A DNA stretch of 64,000 bases from Ceratopteris richardii. Its lineage: Eukaryota > Streptophyta > Polypodiopsida > Polypodiales > Pteridaceae. The notes below the pieces were generated by a model. That model was not told the origin of the DNA and ran no database searches. It saw only the letters and a program-made list of their open reading frames with translations. A program made the translations under genes and the position numbers. The stretch is taken from NCBI GenBank assembly GCA_020310875.1, contig CM035420.1, positions 190,122,380-190,186,379 on the forward strand, read 5' to 3'. Below are positions 49,730 to 63,062 of the stretch, piece by piece (within the stretch, counting starts at the first letter, position 1; each line of letters starts with the position of its first letter).

Positions 49730-52553
49730 GGGGAATCATATAAAATTCATTTGTGTTCTAGGTACGAAAGACTTGATTCAGAATAATGTGGTTACGCTGT
49801 AGTTCAGAATGACAATTGTTCCTCTTTTCATAGAGAGCTTGAACATGTATATAATTTATAAAACAATGTTTCAGCTCTCATTACATATTTATCCTAAATA
49901 GTGCTCTCTCATGCGTTCTGTCATCTGTGGTATCTACATCAGCAAAAGCAAACGCATAAACAGTGTTCTCAATAGCAGCTTGGAGATGTGTTTGGCATAT
50001 CATTCAGAATGACCTGGTACATGGTTGGGGTTAATGTGCCTCTTCGATGGAACTTCTGAGTCTCTAGAGTGTGGCCAAAATTTTGGATGCCTACTCCAAG
50101 TGTGGCTTCTTTCAGCGATTGAAGACTTGCCAGGCCAAGCCCCTTTCCGTTTTTTTCGCCAGAAGAAAGGTGGGGGGGCATGCCGTTTTGCTGACAAATC
50201 TGACAAAAGAAACGAAAAAGGGGGGTTGTTATCTTTCTGACGGGCAGCTCTTCAATGTTTGAGGGGGGAGAGAGAGAGGGTAGCGGGCTCGTTCTTCCTG
50301 CAAAAATGAACGATCAAAAACAGTCTCATCTATCTTCTGCGGTGTGTGCCTCGTCCAGCAGCCATAGCCAGGAATCCAATGGCAACAACGCTAAGCTTTA
50401 CAAGGACAGAGAGAGAGGAAGGAGGAGGGAGAAGACTAACGTCACTTTCCTCTAAGCCTGGCTTCGGACGCTCTCTGCTTTCTCCTCACCCCTTTGCTGC
50501 TGCACCTTGATCTTCATTCACTGCATTTTCGCCAGAGGTTATCTGTAAGATCGAGCTTCAGTTTCCAATGGAATAATCGATCCAAGCAGGCCCGGAGAAA
50601 CAGGATTTCAAACTTTCACGACCGACAACAGATGAGTTTTCAGATTAGGAGCAATTGGAAGTGACGATCAGCAGGATAAAGATGTATTAGAGGAAAGACC
50701 TAAATCTGCTGAAAGGGAGTCCAACATTCGAGAGATTTGGCAGAAGGTCGAGCAAGTCGGGGATCAGGTATCATGGATGGTTCAGCAACTTTCGAAGGCC
50801 TTTTCTTTCTTCTTCTATTTCTGAAACTTTTCGTATTTAGGATGACAATATTTCTTCAATTGCATCATTATCGTTCATAAGATAGTTACACTCCCTATGG
50901 TTCAGCAACCTTCGAAGGTGTTTTCCTTTTTTTTCTATTGCTGACAAATTGCCTATTTTGGATGACGTTATTTCTTCAGTTGCATCATTATCATACGTTT
51001 TCCATGCAAGAATATCTCCTATTTAACCCCATGTATTCTCAATTTGTAAGTCATTTTGGCTGCGGATCTTTCTGAAAAGAACATTCGGCATGAGCTTTTA
51101 CAAGTTATTCGAATTCTTTGTAAGCACTGTTTTCAAGCGATTCTGATAAATGCGTCAGAGACTGAGGCAAGTTTAGTTCGAATTCTCAAGGGCCAACGGC
51201 TTGGATTTAGACAATTAAAAGGTAGCAGGATTCCCTTCACCAAATAAACTACTGGAGAAAACGAGTTTACAGGGACGCCACTTGGGAAAAATCGGATGTG
51301 AGCAATCGGACTTAGAGAAATATAAGTTCGTCGTCTATGAACAGTTCTTCTTTTTATTTCAACTGTCGTAGAGGAGTTTATGGGAATGATGGAAATTATG
51401 GATAACCATGGCTTTTCATAACCATTGCAGTCGCATTCGATAGACAATATGAGTAACGTAAAATGTGAAGTAGGGAAGTTAAGTGATCGTCTTATATCAG
51501 TAACATGAAATACATAATTTAGAGCCTTTCAGCACCATGAGTTGATGTTCCAATTACGGATGAGGTCTATGATTACAATGGTAGTGAGCTACAGTAAACA
51601 CAAACGTGGATGTAAACATTGCCTCATTCTCTATCCCAAAGATGGCATAGTGGTAGATGAACTTATTTGGCACTATGGGCTCATGTGATTCCTTGATTTC
51701 CTATACATGTGCAAACAATAGCCATGATGCATCAACTCCATCGCCATTAGTTATGCCTTCATGAGGCCATATGGAGCTGTGTACCAACAAACACACAAAA
51801 AATTGAACCTTCGTCTGAGTTAGTTGTGCCTTCTACTTCCAAGATTACTCAATCTCTCCATTGTAGATTCCTATACTCTCCATGCCTTAATGTTCTCCTT
51901 TGTATCTTCACACTGAGTTAGCTGTGATGACTGATGGATAATTCTCAAATTTATAACATGACACGCTTGGGTTTTGGCTTATACTTAATCATGCAATTGA
52001 TTGATAAAAAATGGGATGTGGGGGTGTCTAGGTGTGTATGAAGGAGAGAAAACGGACAAGGAAAAGAGAGTGTGCAAAGGTGGGAAAGACAGGAAGTGTA
52101 AGTGAAGAGGCATGAGAGAGAAGGGAAGGGGGTGCAAGCGAGATCTTATCAATTAATGATACAATTGTAACTTCCAAGCAATACCAGTTGAACAAATCCA
52201 AGAGGTTGTGGCAAAACATAAAAACAGATCGACTCATTTCCCTTGGGTGAAAGGAGAAACATGTTGGTGTGGTTGCCGGGATACATATGAGCTAGTGCAT
52301 AGACATAGGAAGAATCTATTGCGAGATAATTGTGGGCTCTAGGTAATCCAAGTAGACCAATTGCGAGGGGTTTAAACCAAATAAAGCCTCGTGTAATCAT
52401 CTTTTCCGTGGCACGTTAGAGCCGATTCATTTGGTGCGTCTGCCGGGAATTGGCTTAGCACATCTCATCGAGAGTGCTACGAGTTCGCTTGGTGCCCCAA
52501 TCGTGTGGCACAGCCAAGTCGATCCCAAATTTGCTCTGATCTTCATTAGAGAA

Positions 52554-53981
52554 ATGGCCCAACAAAGACAAGCCTCTAGTTTTGAGAAAGCAAATATAAG
52601 GCAAGGGAATTTTGGACAAAATAGATGGATATGTTCTCGTCCGACCATGAGACGTCATGTGAACCGAGGGTGGCGATTTGGCCCGGTATCAAATTATGTG
52701 AGATGCTGGTGTTGCGAGCAGATTGGGCATATAGCCAAATATTGCCCTCGGGTATGCACCCCGTTGGATTTTGTCCCCACATGTGCGGACTGCGGGAAAA
52801 AGAGACTATGCCAGCACGTGTGTGGCTCAAAAGAGATGACTGACACAAAGGTTGCAACGAATCAAGTTGATAAGTGCTTATCCTCTTTGTATGTGGAAGT
52901 TGACAAAGGTGGAGTTACTTCATCGATAGAAACTGCGAGAGTAAGTGGAAGCAAGGACACTCGATCTCATGATCGAGACTTGGTAGAACTTGTGAAGAGC
53001 TTGGAATGTCAAGTCAATTGGCTGCATGTGGAGCAAGATAACGAGAGGATCAAAATAGAGAAATTAGAGGAAAATCAAGTGAAAATGGCCGAGGTCCTAG
53101 GAACTTGGGAAAAGCAAGTACGAATGTTGAAAAATGAAAACAAGGAGCGGAAAAGAGTAAACAAAAGCTGGAGGCAAGATCTTGTGAAGCCCGAGAGTGA
53201 AAACGTGGTTTGGGACTTGAGATCCGGCTTGATGGTAGCCGACTGCTTTGGAGTTGCGGTCGAAGAAGAGCTCTCAAGAGACGAGGATGACCTAATGAGG
53301 AGAGTCGAAGGAATGGAGCATGAAATCGAGAAGGTACAAAGCATAATCCGTCGATACAGTGATCAAGCGGGTAAGGCATGTGACGAGTTCCACCTGGAGT
53401 TAGAAAGAATGAAAAGTGCCCAACCGGAGAGTGATGAGAAAGTGAGACGGGTAGAGAAAGAGAATGCAAGGCTGAGTAGCAAGCTCGGTAGGTGGATGAA
53501 TCGGAAAGACGACGAGATGCGAGGACAAGTGGAGGATCCGAGAGCGAGGAAAACGGAGGAAGAGTTGAAAGCGGTGTTGGATAGGTTGGATGCGTTCGGA
53601 ATAGAGTTAGAAAGGACGAAGAATGAATTGTGGAAGAAGGTAGATGACCTGGATGAAGAAAATATGAGTAGGATTTGGGAGGAAAGATCGATTAGAGAGG
53701 AGGTCGAGAAGTTGACCGTTCGAGTTGAGAAGAGGGAGGATATTCCCCTCGGATCTGCAAAAAGGGTGAGAGAGGATAAAGAGATGGAGCAAATATGGAA
53801 TCGGTTCCGAGGCATCGATTGTGACCTGTTCCAATATCAGAGTGATATTGAGCACAACAAACAAGGATTAAGGGACTTAGCGGCGAGGCTCGAATCATTG
53901 AGGATCACAACGAGCAATGGTAAATTTTCAGGTCATTTGTCGGGTCAGGTAGAAGCTCTGCGAAGCAGAGGTTGGAGATGA
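52554..53981 (+). CDS. Gag-like CCHC plus coiled-coil protein, unit 2
   Basis: Residue-for-residue identical to the protein at 45887-47314, with the same start context. Confidence 0.75.
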   Translation: MAQQRQASSFEKANIRQGNFGQNRWICSRPTMRRHVNRGWRFGPVSNYVRCWCCEQIGHIAKYCPRVCTPLDFVPTCADCGKKRLCQHVCGSKEMTDTKVATNQVDKCLSSLYVEVDKGGVTSSIETARVSGSKDTRSHDRDLVELVKSLECQVNWLHVEQDNERIKIEKLEENQVKMAEVLGTWEKQVRMLKNENKERKRVNKSWRQDLVKPESENVVWDLRSGLMVADCFGVAVEEELSRDEDDLMRRVEGMEHEIEKVQSIIRRYSDQAGKACDEFHLELERMKSAQPESDEKVRRVEKENARLSSKLGRWMNRKDDEMRGQVEDPRARKTEEELKAVLDRLDAFGIELERTKNELWKKVDDLDEENMSRIWEERSIREEVEKLTVRVEKREDIPLGSAKRVREDKEMEQIWNRFRGIDCDLFQYQSDIEHNKQGLRDLAARLESLRITTSNGKFSGHLSGQVEALRSRGWR

Positions 53982-55631
53982 AAGGAAATAGACGAGGCGA
54001 TGGATGCCGGTTAGGACGGCTTAAGTTTGATTAGGGTTTGCTTTGCGGATTACGAGTCAAAGATGTGAGGACGGGTGGACCAAGTCTGTTGTACACTTAG
54101 GACTGAAGTGACACTTTCAGAGGTTTCAGGTCGACGAGGTGATTAGTATGTGCGGGTTTTGCGAGGACGGGTTGACCATGGCATTAGTGGCTGGATTTTG
54201 GCTTGAGTGGTAGAAAAGAGGAGATATGTCTCATCGGGATGTCCACAGGGAATCTATATGTGTGTGTCGTGATTGGGATGGTTGGGAAAAGATCCTTTCT
54301 TTTGTCTCCTAATTCTCGAGATGCGGGAATGAAAAGAAAATGAAAAAAATATATGTTTGGGTATGTGTGAGTGTGGCTACGCGCCTATGTGGGCCGATAG
54401 GTGGTCAAAGCCACGAACCGACGTCGGTTTCACATAGGGCTAGCTGTCTGTGTGTCGTGCGCTGCGTTGGGTTTGTAGATGGGTGGAACAAACTCGATCG
54501 GGTGGTCGAGTCCACGAGTCGCATCCAGCTTCAGCGTAGGCCGGCAAGTGTGAGTAAATATGTGAAAAAAAAATGATGAAAAAAAAGAGAAAAAATGTGG
54601 AAAAAAATGAATGAGAAGAATTCCTCGCTCGAGGGGGGACAGAAGAGAGGTGAGAGAGCATGATGCTCGGATGGGAATATATGTGTTTGTGTTGTGGGGA
54701 TTTGGGTTATGTGTGGGCTCCCGATGAAACATGTCAAATTGAAGCTTAAGCTCGGCTAGAGTTTTGGTTGCGATGTGTCTATGGAAAGCTTGGACTTGAG
54801 GAATCCAATCGTGTTAGTTGCATTGTTCGTCTGTAAACCTTCCGGAAGTGTTCAGTTTGGCTCTTAGGTGGTATGACAATTTGAGAAGTCCTGAATCGCG
54901 TTGATGATGAGTGGTCCTGTCGAGGTGAGCTCGTGTTAGGCTTGAGTGGTCTTTGTCGTGTGTCCATCAATTTAGGAGGGGTGGTGGCGACCAAGCATAG
55001 GATCTGATTGATGAACAAAAGAGCACAGAGTAGATGAAAAGGTAAGTGGGAATAGAAAACCCTAGGTGGGAAGGAAATGGGAAATTGGCAAGAGAACTCG
55101 GTCAGAAATGAGACAAAGGAATCAGCAAAACGATCGTGAAACCGGGAAAAGTATCGAAAACGGAACTTGGAAATGGTTTTTGATGGTGTGTGTAGAAAGT
55201 GTGTTGATATGTGGAGTAGAGATTCATGACGTGTTGAACGAACAGTCTAGAAGAGTGACGAGAGGGAATGTGGACATGTCTTCTGTTTGCATGTATGTAT
55301 GTTGTTCGTGACGAGAATGCATGTGTGATGCGAGATCGTGATGTGTGTGTTCAGTATACATGTGTGATATGGATGATTGATATGGATGTTTCTCATTTTG
55401 GTAGTAGATGTGGTGTTTGATGAAAAATGATCTAATATGTTTTAATGAAGTTTGCAGACAGGTAGACATGGCGGTGAAGATGCGATAAGATGGACAAGGA
55501 TGGTAAGTGAAATGATTGGATTTTGGTACTGACAAATGATTGTATGAGCATGATTTCAGGTGCTTCATTGAGGAAGAAAAGAATAGACTTGGCTCGTCGA
55601 GGACGACTTCGCAATTAAGAAGAGGGGAGTA
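53982..55631 (+). other. Non-coding 3' part of internal region, unit 2
   Basis: Equivalent of 47315-48964, with two substitutions seen by eye. It ends in the polypurine tract next to LTR 3. Confidence 0.7.
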
Positions 55632-55771
55632 TGTTAGCCCACAATATGGTTGATTTTCATGCACTAACGCGGTTCTATTTGGCAGAAAAATACACTTGAT
55701 TTCAGGTACTTGAAGAGTGGATTTGATGATAGGGGAGACGCATTTGGAGCGCGTAAGGCTCTCCTACGGAC

Positions 55772-56107
55772 ATGAGGCCTGGAGCAAAAGGAGTTAGAAA
55801 AGATTTCTTTGGAGAATGCAGATTCAGGGGTCTAGACTTTGAGCTACGTAGATGTGCTCAGCCTGCAGATGAAAAGATAAGAGTTGTTGATTCACAATAT
55901 ATTGTCCATAAAACTTCTGCTTCCTTGGGCAATCAGGGAGAACCTCTTAATGGCAGGGCATCTTGGGAAGGGGTGAGGGATCGATGCCATCAGGAATGGC
56001 AATTATTTCGTGCGCGTATGGAAAAGGCTGACCAGGAGAGCAAATTGGACAGCTCAGATGACTCCACTGGTCATTCTAAGACTAGATATCTCAAGGATAT
56101 AGAATAA
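55772..56107 (+). pseudogene. Captured DUF707 fragment, LTR 3
   Basis: Protein sequence identical to the copy at 42439-42774. Confidence 0.82.
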
Positions 56108-56111
56108 AAGT

Positions 56112-56396
56112 CTTCCTTTTCGTGGAGTTTGGTTATGGGTCGGGGAACAGATGATTCATCTAATGGAATTGGAAAATCCAGATCCAGTGCATGGAAGGCC
56201 TTCAAATGGAGGGAGAGATAGGCATATGTGCCTTCATATAAAGAATCTTGATGGTCTAAAAGCCATTCTTAAAACGAAAGGGGTTTCATATACTGAAAGT
56301 ATGTCATTGAAGCCACAATTATTCATTCGGGACCCTGATGGAAATTGCCTGGAATTCCAACCACTTGATATGGAACCATCATGCAGGGTTGAGTAA
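56112..56396 (+). pseudogene. Captured glyoxalase-like VOC fragment, LTR 3
   Basis: Protein sequence identical to the copy at 42779-43063. Confidence 0.85.
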
Positions 56397-59219
56397 GGGG
56401 AATCATATAAAATTCATTTGTGTTCTAGGTACGAAAGACTTGATTCAGAATAATGTGGTTACGCTGTAGTTCAGAATGACAATTGTTCCTCTTTTCATAG
56501 AGAGCTTGAACATGTATATAATTTATAAAACAATGTTTCAGCTCTCATTACATATTTATCCTAAATAGTGCTCTCTCATGCGTTCTGTCATCTGTGGTAT
56601 CTACATCAGCAAAAGCAAACGCATAAACAGTGTTCTCAATAGCAGCTTGGAGATGTGTTTGGCATATCATTCAGAATGACCTGGTACATGGTTGGGGTTA
56701 ATGTGCCTCTTCGATGGAACTTCTGAGTCTCTAGAGTGTGGCCAAAATTTTGGATGCCTACTCCAAGTGTGGCTTCTTTCAGCGATTGAAGACTTGCCAG
56801 GCCAAGCCCCTTTCCGTTTTTTCGCCAGAAGAAAGGTGGGGGGGCATGCCGTTTTGCTGACAAATCTGACAAAAGAAACGAAAAAGGGGGGTTGTTATCT
56901 TTCTGACGGGCAGCTCTTCAATGTTTGAGGGGGGAGAGAGAGAGGGTAGCGGGCTCGTTCTTCCTGCAAAAATGAACGATCAAAAACAGTCTCATCTATC
57001 TTCTGCGGTGTGTGCCTCGTCCAGCAGCCATAGCCAGGAATCCAATGGCAACAACGCTAAGCTTTACAAGGACAGAGAGAGAGGAAGGAGGAGGGAGAAG
57101 ACTAACGTCACTTTCCTCTAAGCCTGGCTTCGGACGCTCTCTGCTTTCTCCTCACCCCTTTGCTGCTGCACCTTGATCTTCATTCACTGCATTTTCGCCA
57201 GAGGTTATCTGTAAGATCGAGCTTCAGTTTCCAATGGAATAATCGATCCAAGCAGGCCCGGAGAAACAGGATTTCAAACTTTCACGACCGACAACAGATG
57301 AGTTTTCAGATTAGGAGCAATTGGAAGTGACGATCAGCAGGATAAAGATGTATTAGAGGAAAGACCTAAATCTGCTGAAAGGGAGTCCAACATTCGAGAG
57401 ATTTGGCAGAAGGTCGAGCAAGTCGGGGATCAGGTATCATGGATGGTTCAGCAACTTTCGAAGGCCTTTTCTTTCTTCTTCTATTTCTGAAACTTTTCGT
57501 ATTTAGGATGACAATATTTCTTCAATTGCATCATTATCGTTCATAAGATAGTTACACTCCCTATGGTTCAGCAACCTTCGAAGGTGTTTTCCTTTTTTTT
57601 CTATTGCTGACAAATTGCCTATTTTGGATGACGTTATTTCTTCAGTTGCATCATTATCATACGTTTTCCATGCAAGAATATCTCCTATTTAACCCCATGT
57701 ATTCTCAATTTGTAAGTCATTTTGGCTGCGGATCTTTCTGAAAAGAACATTCGGCATGAGCTTTTACAAGTTATTCGAATTCTTTGTAAGCACTGTTTTC
57801 AAGCGATTCTGATAAATGCGTCAGAGACTGAGGCAAGTTTAGTTCGAATTCTCAAGGGCCAACGGCTTGGATTTAGACAATTAAAAGGTAGCAGGATTCC
57901 CTTCACCAAATAAACTACTGGAGAAAACGAGTTTACAGGGACGCCACTTGGGAAAAATCGGATGTGAGCAATCGGACTTAGAGAAATATAAGTTCGTCGT
58001 CTATGAACAGTTCTTCTTTTTATTTCAACTGTCGTAGAGGAGTTTATGGGAATGATGGAAATTATGGATAACCATGGCTTTTCATAACCATTGCAGTCGC
58101 ATTCGATAGACAATATGAGTAACGTAAAATGTGAAGTAGGGAAGTTAAGTGATCGTCTTATATCAGTAACATGAAATACATAATTTAGAGCCTTTCAGCA
58201 CCATGAGTTGATGTTCCAATTACGGATGAGGTCTATGATTACAATGGTAGTGAGCTACAGTAAACACAAACGTGGATGTAAACATTGCCTCATTCTCTAT
58301 CCCAAAGATGGCATAGTGGTAGATGAACTTATTTGGCACTATGGGCTCATGTGATTCCTTGATTTCCTATACATGTGCAAACAATAGCCATGATGCATCA
58401 ACTCCATCGCCATTAGTTATGCCTTCATGAGGCCATATGGAGCTGTGTACCAACAAACACACAAAAAATTGAACCTTCGTCTGAGTTAGTTGTGCCTTCT
58501 ACTTCCAAGATTACTCAATCTCTCCATTGTAGATTCCTATACTCTCCATGCCTTAATGTTCTCCTTTGTATCTTCACACTGAGTTAGCTGTGATGACTGA
58601 TGGATAATTCTCAAATTTATAACATGACACGCTTGGGTTTTGGCTTATACTTAATCATGCAATTGATTGATAAAAAATGGGATGTGGGGGTGTCTAGGTG
58701 TGTATGAAGGAGAGAAAACGGACAAGGAAAAGAGAGTGTGCAAAGGTGGGAAAGACAGGAAGTGTAAGTGAAGAGGCATGAGAGAGAAGGGAAGGGGGTG
58801 CAAGCGAGATCTTATCAATTAATGATACAATTGTAACTTCCAAGCAATACCAGTTGAACAAATCCAAGAGGTTGTGGCAAAACATAAAAACAGATCGACT
58901 CATTTCCCTTGGGTGAAAGGAGAAACATGTTGGTGTGGTTGCCGGGATACATATGAGCTAGTGCATAGACATAGGAAGAATCTATTGCGAGATAATTGTG
59001 GGCTCTAGGTAATCCAAGTAGACCAATTGCGAGGGGTTTAAACCAAATAAAGCCTCGTGTAATCATCTTTTCCGTGGCACGTTAGAGCCGATTCATTTGG
59101 TGCGTCTGCCGGGAATTGGCTTAGCACATCTCATCGAGAGTGCTACGAGTTCGCTTGGTGCCCCAATCGTGTGGCACAGCCAAGTCGATCCCAAATTTGC
59201 TCTGATCTTCATTAGAGAA

Positions 59220-60647
59220 ATGGCCCAACAAAGACAAGCCTCTAGTTTTGAGAAAGCAAATATAAGGCAAGGGAATTTTGGACAAAATAGATGGATATGT
59301 TCTCGTCCGACCATGAGACGTCATGTGAACCGAGGGTGGCGATTTGGCCCGGTATCAAATTATGTGAGATGCTGGTGTTGCGAGCAGATTGGGCATATAG
59401 CCAAATATTGCCCTCGGGTATGCACCCCGTTGGATTTTGTCCCCACATGTGCGGACTGCGGGAAAAAGAGACTATGCCAGCACGTGTGTGGCTCAAAAGA
59501 GATGACTGACACAAAGGTTGCAACGAATCAAGTTGATAAGTGCTTATCCTCTTTGTATGTGGAAGTTGACAAAGGTGGAGTTACTTCATCGATAGAAACT
59601 GCGAGAGTAAGTGGAAGCAAGGACACTCGATCTCATGATCGAGACTTGGTAGAACTTGTGAAGAGCTTGGAATGTCAAGTCAATTGGCTGCATGTGGAGC
59701 AAGATAACGAGAGGATCAAAATAGAGAAATTAGAGGAAAATCAAGTGAAAATGGCCGAGGTCCTAGGAACTTGGGAAAAGCAAGTACGAATGTTGAAAAA
59801 TGAAAACAAGGAGCGGAAAAGAGTAAACAAAAGCTGGAGGCAAGATCTTGTGAAGCCCGAGAGTGAAAACGTGGTTTGGGACTTGAGATCCGGCTTGATG
59901 GTAGCCGACTGCTTTGGAGTTGCGGTCGAAGAAGAGCTCTCAAGAGACGAGGATGACCTAATGAGGAGAGTCGAAGGAATGGAGCATGAAATCGAGAAGG
60001 TACAAAGCATAATCCGTCGATACAGTGATCAAGCGGGTAAGGCATGTGACGAGTTCCACCTGGAGTTAGAAAGAATGAAAAGTGCCCAACCGGAGAGTGA
60101 TGAGAAAGTGAGACGGGTAGAGAAAGAGAATGCAAGGCTGAGTAGCAAGCTCGGTAGGTGGATGAATCGGAAAGACGACGAGATGCGAGGACAAGTGGAG
60201 GATCCGAGAGCGAGGAAAACGGAGGAAGAGTTGAAAGCGGTGTTGGATAGGTTGGATGCGTTCGGAATAGAGTTAGAAAGGACGAAGAATGAATTGTGGA
60301 AGAAGGTAGATGACCTGGATGAAGAAAATATGAGTAGGATTTGGGAGGAAAGATCGATTAGAGAGGAGGTCGAGAAGTTGACCGTTCGAGTTGAGAAGAG
60401 GGAGGATATTCCCCTCGGATCTGCAAAAAGGGTGAGAGAGGATAAAGAGATGGAGCAAATATGGAATCGGTTCCGAGGCATCGATTGTGACCTGTTCCAA
60501 TATCAGAGTGATATTGAGCACAACAAACAAGGATTAAGGGACTTAGCGGCGAGGCTCGAATCATTGAGGATCACAACGAGCAATGGTAAATTTTCAGGTC
60601 ATTTGTCGGGTCAGGTAGAAGCTCTGCGAAGCAGAGGTTGGAGATGA
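59220..60647 (+). CDS. Gag-like CCHC plus coiled-coil protein, unit 3
   Basis: Residue-for-residue identical to the protein at 45887-47314. Confidence 0.75.
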   Translation: MAQQRQASSFEKANIRQGNFGQNRWICSRPTMRRHVNRGWRFGPVSNYVRCWCCEQIGHIAKYCPRVCTPLDFVPTCADCGKKRLCQHVCGSKEMTDTKVATNQVDKCLSSLYVEVDKGGVTSSIETARVSGSKDTRSHDRDLVELVKSLECQVNWLHVEQDNERIKIEKLEENQVKMAEVLGTWEKQVRMLKNENKERKRVNKSWRQDLVKPESENVVWDLRSGLMVADCFGVAVEEELSRDEDDLMRRVEGMEHEIEKVQSIIRRYSDQAGKACDEFHLELERMKSAQPESDEKVRRVEKENARLSSKLGRWMNRKDDEMRGQVEDPRARKTEEELKAVLDRLDAFGIELERTKNELWKKVDDLDEENMSRIWEERSIREEVEKLTVRVEKREDIPLGSAKRVREDKEMEQIWNRFRGIDCDLFQYQSDIEHNKQGLRDLAARLESLRITTSNGKFSGHLSGQVEALRSRGWR

Positions 60648-62297
60648 AAGGAAATAGACGAGGCGATGGATGCCGGTTAGGACGGCTTAAGTTTGATTAG
60701 GGTTTGCTTTGCGGATTACGAGTCAAAGATGTGAGGACGGGTGGACCAAGTCTGTTGTACACTTAGGACTGAAGTGACACTTTCAGAGGTTTCAGGTCGA
60801 CGAGGTGATTAGTATGTGCGGGTTTTGCGAGGACGGGTTGACCATGGCATTAGTGGCTGGATTTTGGCTTGAGTGGTAGAAAAGAGGAGATATGTCTCAT
60901 CGGGATGTCCACAGGGAATCTATATGTGTGTGTCGTGATTGGGATGGTTGGGAAAAGATCCTTTCTTTTGTCTCCTAATTCTCGAGATGCGGGAATGAAA
61001 AGAAAATGAAAAAAATATATGTTTGGGTATGTGTGAGTGTGGCTACGCGCCTATGTGGGCCGATAGGTGGTCAAAGCCACGAACCGACGTCGGTTTCACA
61101 TAGGGCTAGCTGTCTGTGTGTCGTGCGCTGCGTTGGGTTTGTAGATGGGTGGAACAAACTCGATCGGGTGGTCGAGTCCACGAGTCGCATCCAGCTTCAG
61201 CGTAGGCCGGCAAGTGTGAGTAAATATGTGAAAAAAAAATGATGAAAAAAAAGAGAAAAAATGTGGAAAAAAATGAATGAGAAGAATTCCTCGCTCGAGG
61301 GGGGACAGAAGAGAGGTGAGAGAGCATGATGCTCGGATGGGAATATATGTGTTTGTGTTGTGGGGATTTGGGTTATGTGTGGGCTCCCGATGAAACATGT
61401 CAAATTGAAGCTTAAGCTCGGCTAGAGTTTTGGTTGCGATGTGTCTATGGAAAGCTTGGACTTGAGGAATCCAATCGTGTTAGTTGCATTGTTCGTCTGT
61501 AAACCTTCCGGAAGTGTTCAGTTTGGCTCTTAGGTGGTATGACAATTTGAGAAGTCCTGAATCGCGTTGATGATGAGTGGTCCTGTCGAGGTGAGCTCGT
61601 GTTAGGCTTGAGTGGTCTTTGTCGTGTGTCCATCAATTTAGGAGGGGTGGTGGCGACCAAGCATAGGATCTGATTGATGAACAAAAGAGCACAGAGTAGA
61701 TGAAAAGGTAAGTGGGAATAGAAAACCCTAGGTGGGAAGGAAATGGGAAATTGGCAAGAGAACTCGGTCAGAAATGAGACAAAGGAATCAGCAAAACGAT
61801 CGTGAAACCGGGAAAAGTATCGAAAACGGAACTTGGAAATGGTTTTTGATGGTGTGTGTAGAAAGTGTGTTGATATGTGGAGTAGAGATTCATGACGTGT
61901 TGAACGAACAGTCTAGAAGAGTGACGAGAGGGAATGTGGACATGTCTTCTGTTTGCATGTATGTATGTTGTTCGTGACGAGAATGCATGTGTGATGCGAG
62001 ATCGTGATGTGTGTGTTCAGTATACATGTGTGATATGGATGATTGATATGGATGTTTCTCATTTTGGTAGTAGATGTGGTGTTTGATGAAAAATGATCTA
62101 ATATGTTTTAATGAAGTTTGCAGACAGGTAGACATGGCGGTGAAGATGCGATAAGATGGACAAGGATGGTAAGTGAAATGATTGGATTTTGGTACTGACA
62201 AATGATTGTATGAGCATGATTTCAGGTGCTTCATTGAGGAAGAAAAGAATAGACTTGGCTCGTCGAGGACGACTTCGCAATTAAGAAGAGGGGAGTA
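60648..62297 (+). other. Non-coding 3' part of internal region, unit 3
   Basis: Equivalent of 53982-55631 and apparently identical to it. It ends in the polypurine tract next to LTR 4. Confidence 0.7.
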
Positions 62298-62437
62298 TGT
62301 TAGCCCACAATATGGTTGATTTTCATGCACTAACGCGGTTCTATTTGGCAGAAAAATACACTTGATTTCAGGTACTTGAAGAGTGGATTTGATGATAGGG
62401 GAGACGCATTTGGAGCGCGTAAGGCTCTCCTACGGAC

Positions 62438-62773
62438 ATGAGGCCTGGAGCAAAAGGAGTTAGAAAAGATTTCTTTGGAGAATGCAGATTCAGGGGTCTA
62501 GACTTTGAGCTACGTAGATGTGCTCAGCCTGCAGATGAAAAGATAAGAGTTGTTGATTCACAATATATTGTCCATAAAACTTCTGCTTCCTTGGGCAATC
62601 AGGGAGAACCTCTTAATGGCAGGGCATCTTGGGAAGGGGTGAGGGATCGATGCCATCAGGAATGGCAATTATTTCGTGCGCGTATGGAAAAGGCTGACCA
62701 GGAGAGCAAATTGGACAGCTCAGATGACTCCACTGGTCATTCTAAGACTAGATATCTCAAGGATATAGAATAA
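62438..62773 (+). pseudogene. Captured DUF707 fragment, LTR 4
   Basis: Protein sequence identical to the copy at 42439-42774. Confidence 0.82.
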
Positions 62774-62777
62774 AAGT

Positions 62778-63062
62778 CTTCCTTTTCGTGGAGTTTGGTT
62801 ATGGGTCGGGGAACAGATGATTCATCTAATGGAATTGGAAAATCCAGATCCAGTGCATGGAAGGCCTTCAAATGGAGGGAGAGATAGGCATATGTGCCTT
62901 CATATAAAGAATCTTGATGGTCTAAAAGCCATTCTTAAAACGAAAGGGGTTTCATATACTGAAAGTATGTCATTGAAGCCACAATTATTCATTCGGGACC
63001 CTGATGGAAATTGCCTGGAATTCCAACCACTTGATATGGAACCATCATGCAGGGTTGAGTAA
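62778..63062 (+). pseudogene. Captured glyoxalase-like VOC fragment, LTR 4
   Basis: Protein sequence identical to the copy at 42779-43063. Confidence 0.85.

Larger units (their letters stand above)
48965..52429 (+). repeat. LTR 2 of the array
   Basis: Same content as LTR 1, with a few substitutions and a one-base longer T run. It is shared by units 1 and 2. Confidence 0.85.
55632..59095 (+). repeat. LTR 3 of the array
   Basis: Matches LTR 2 except for the length of one T run, as far as I can see. Confidence 0.85.
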
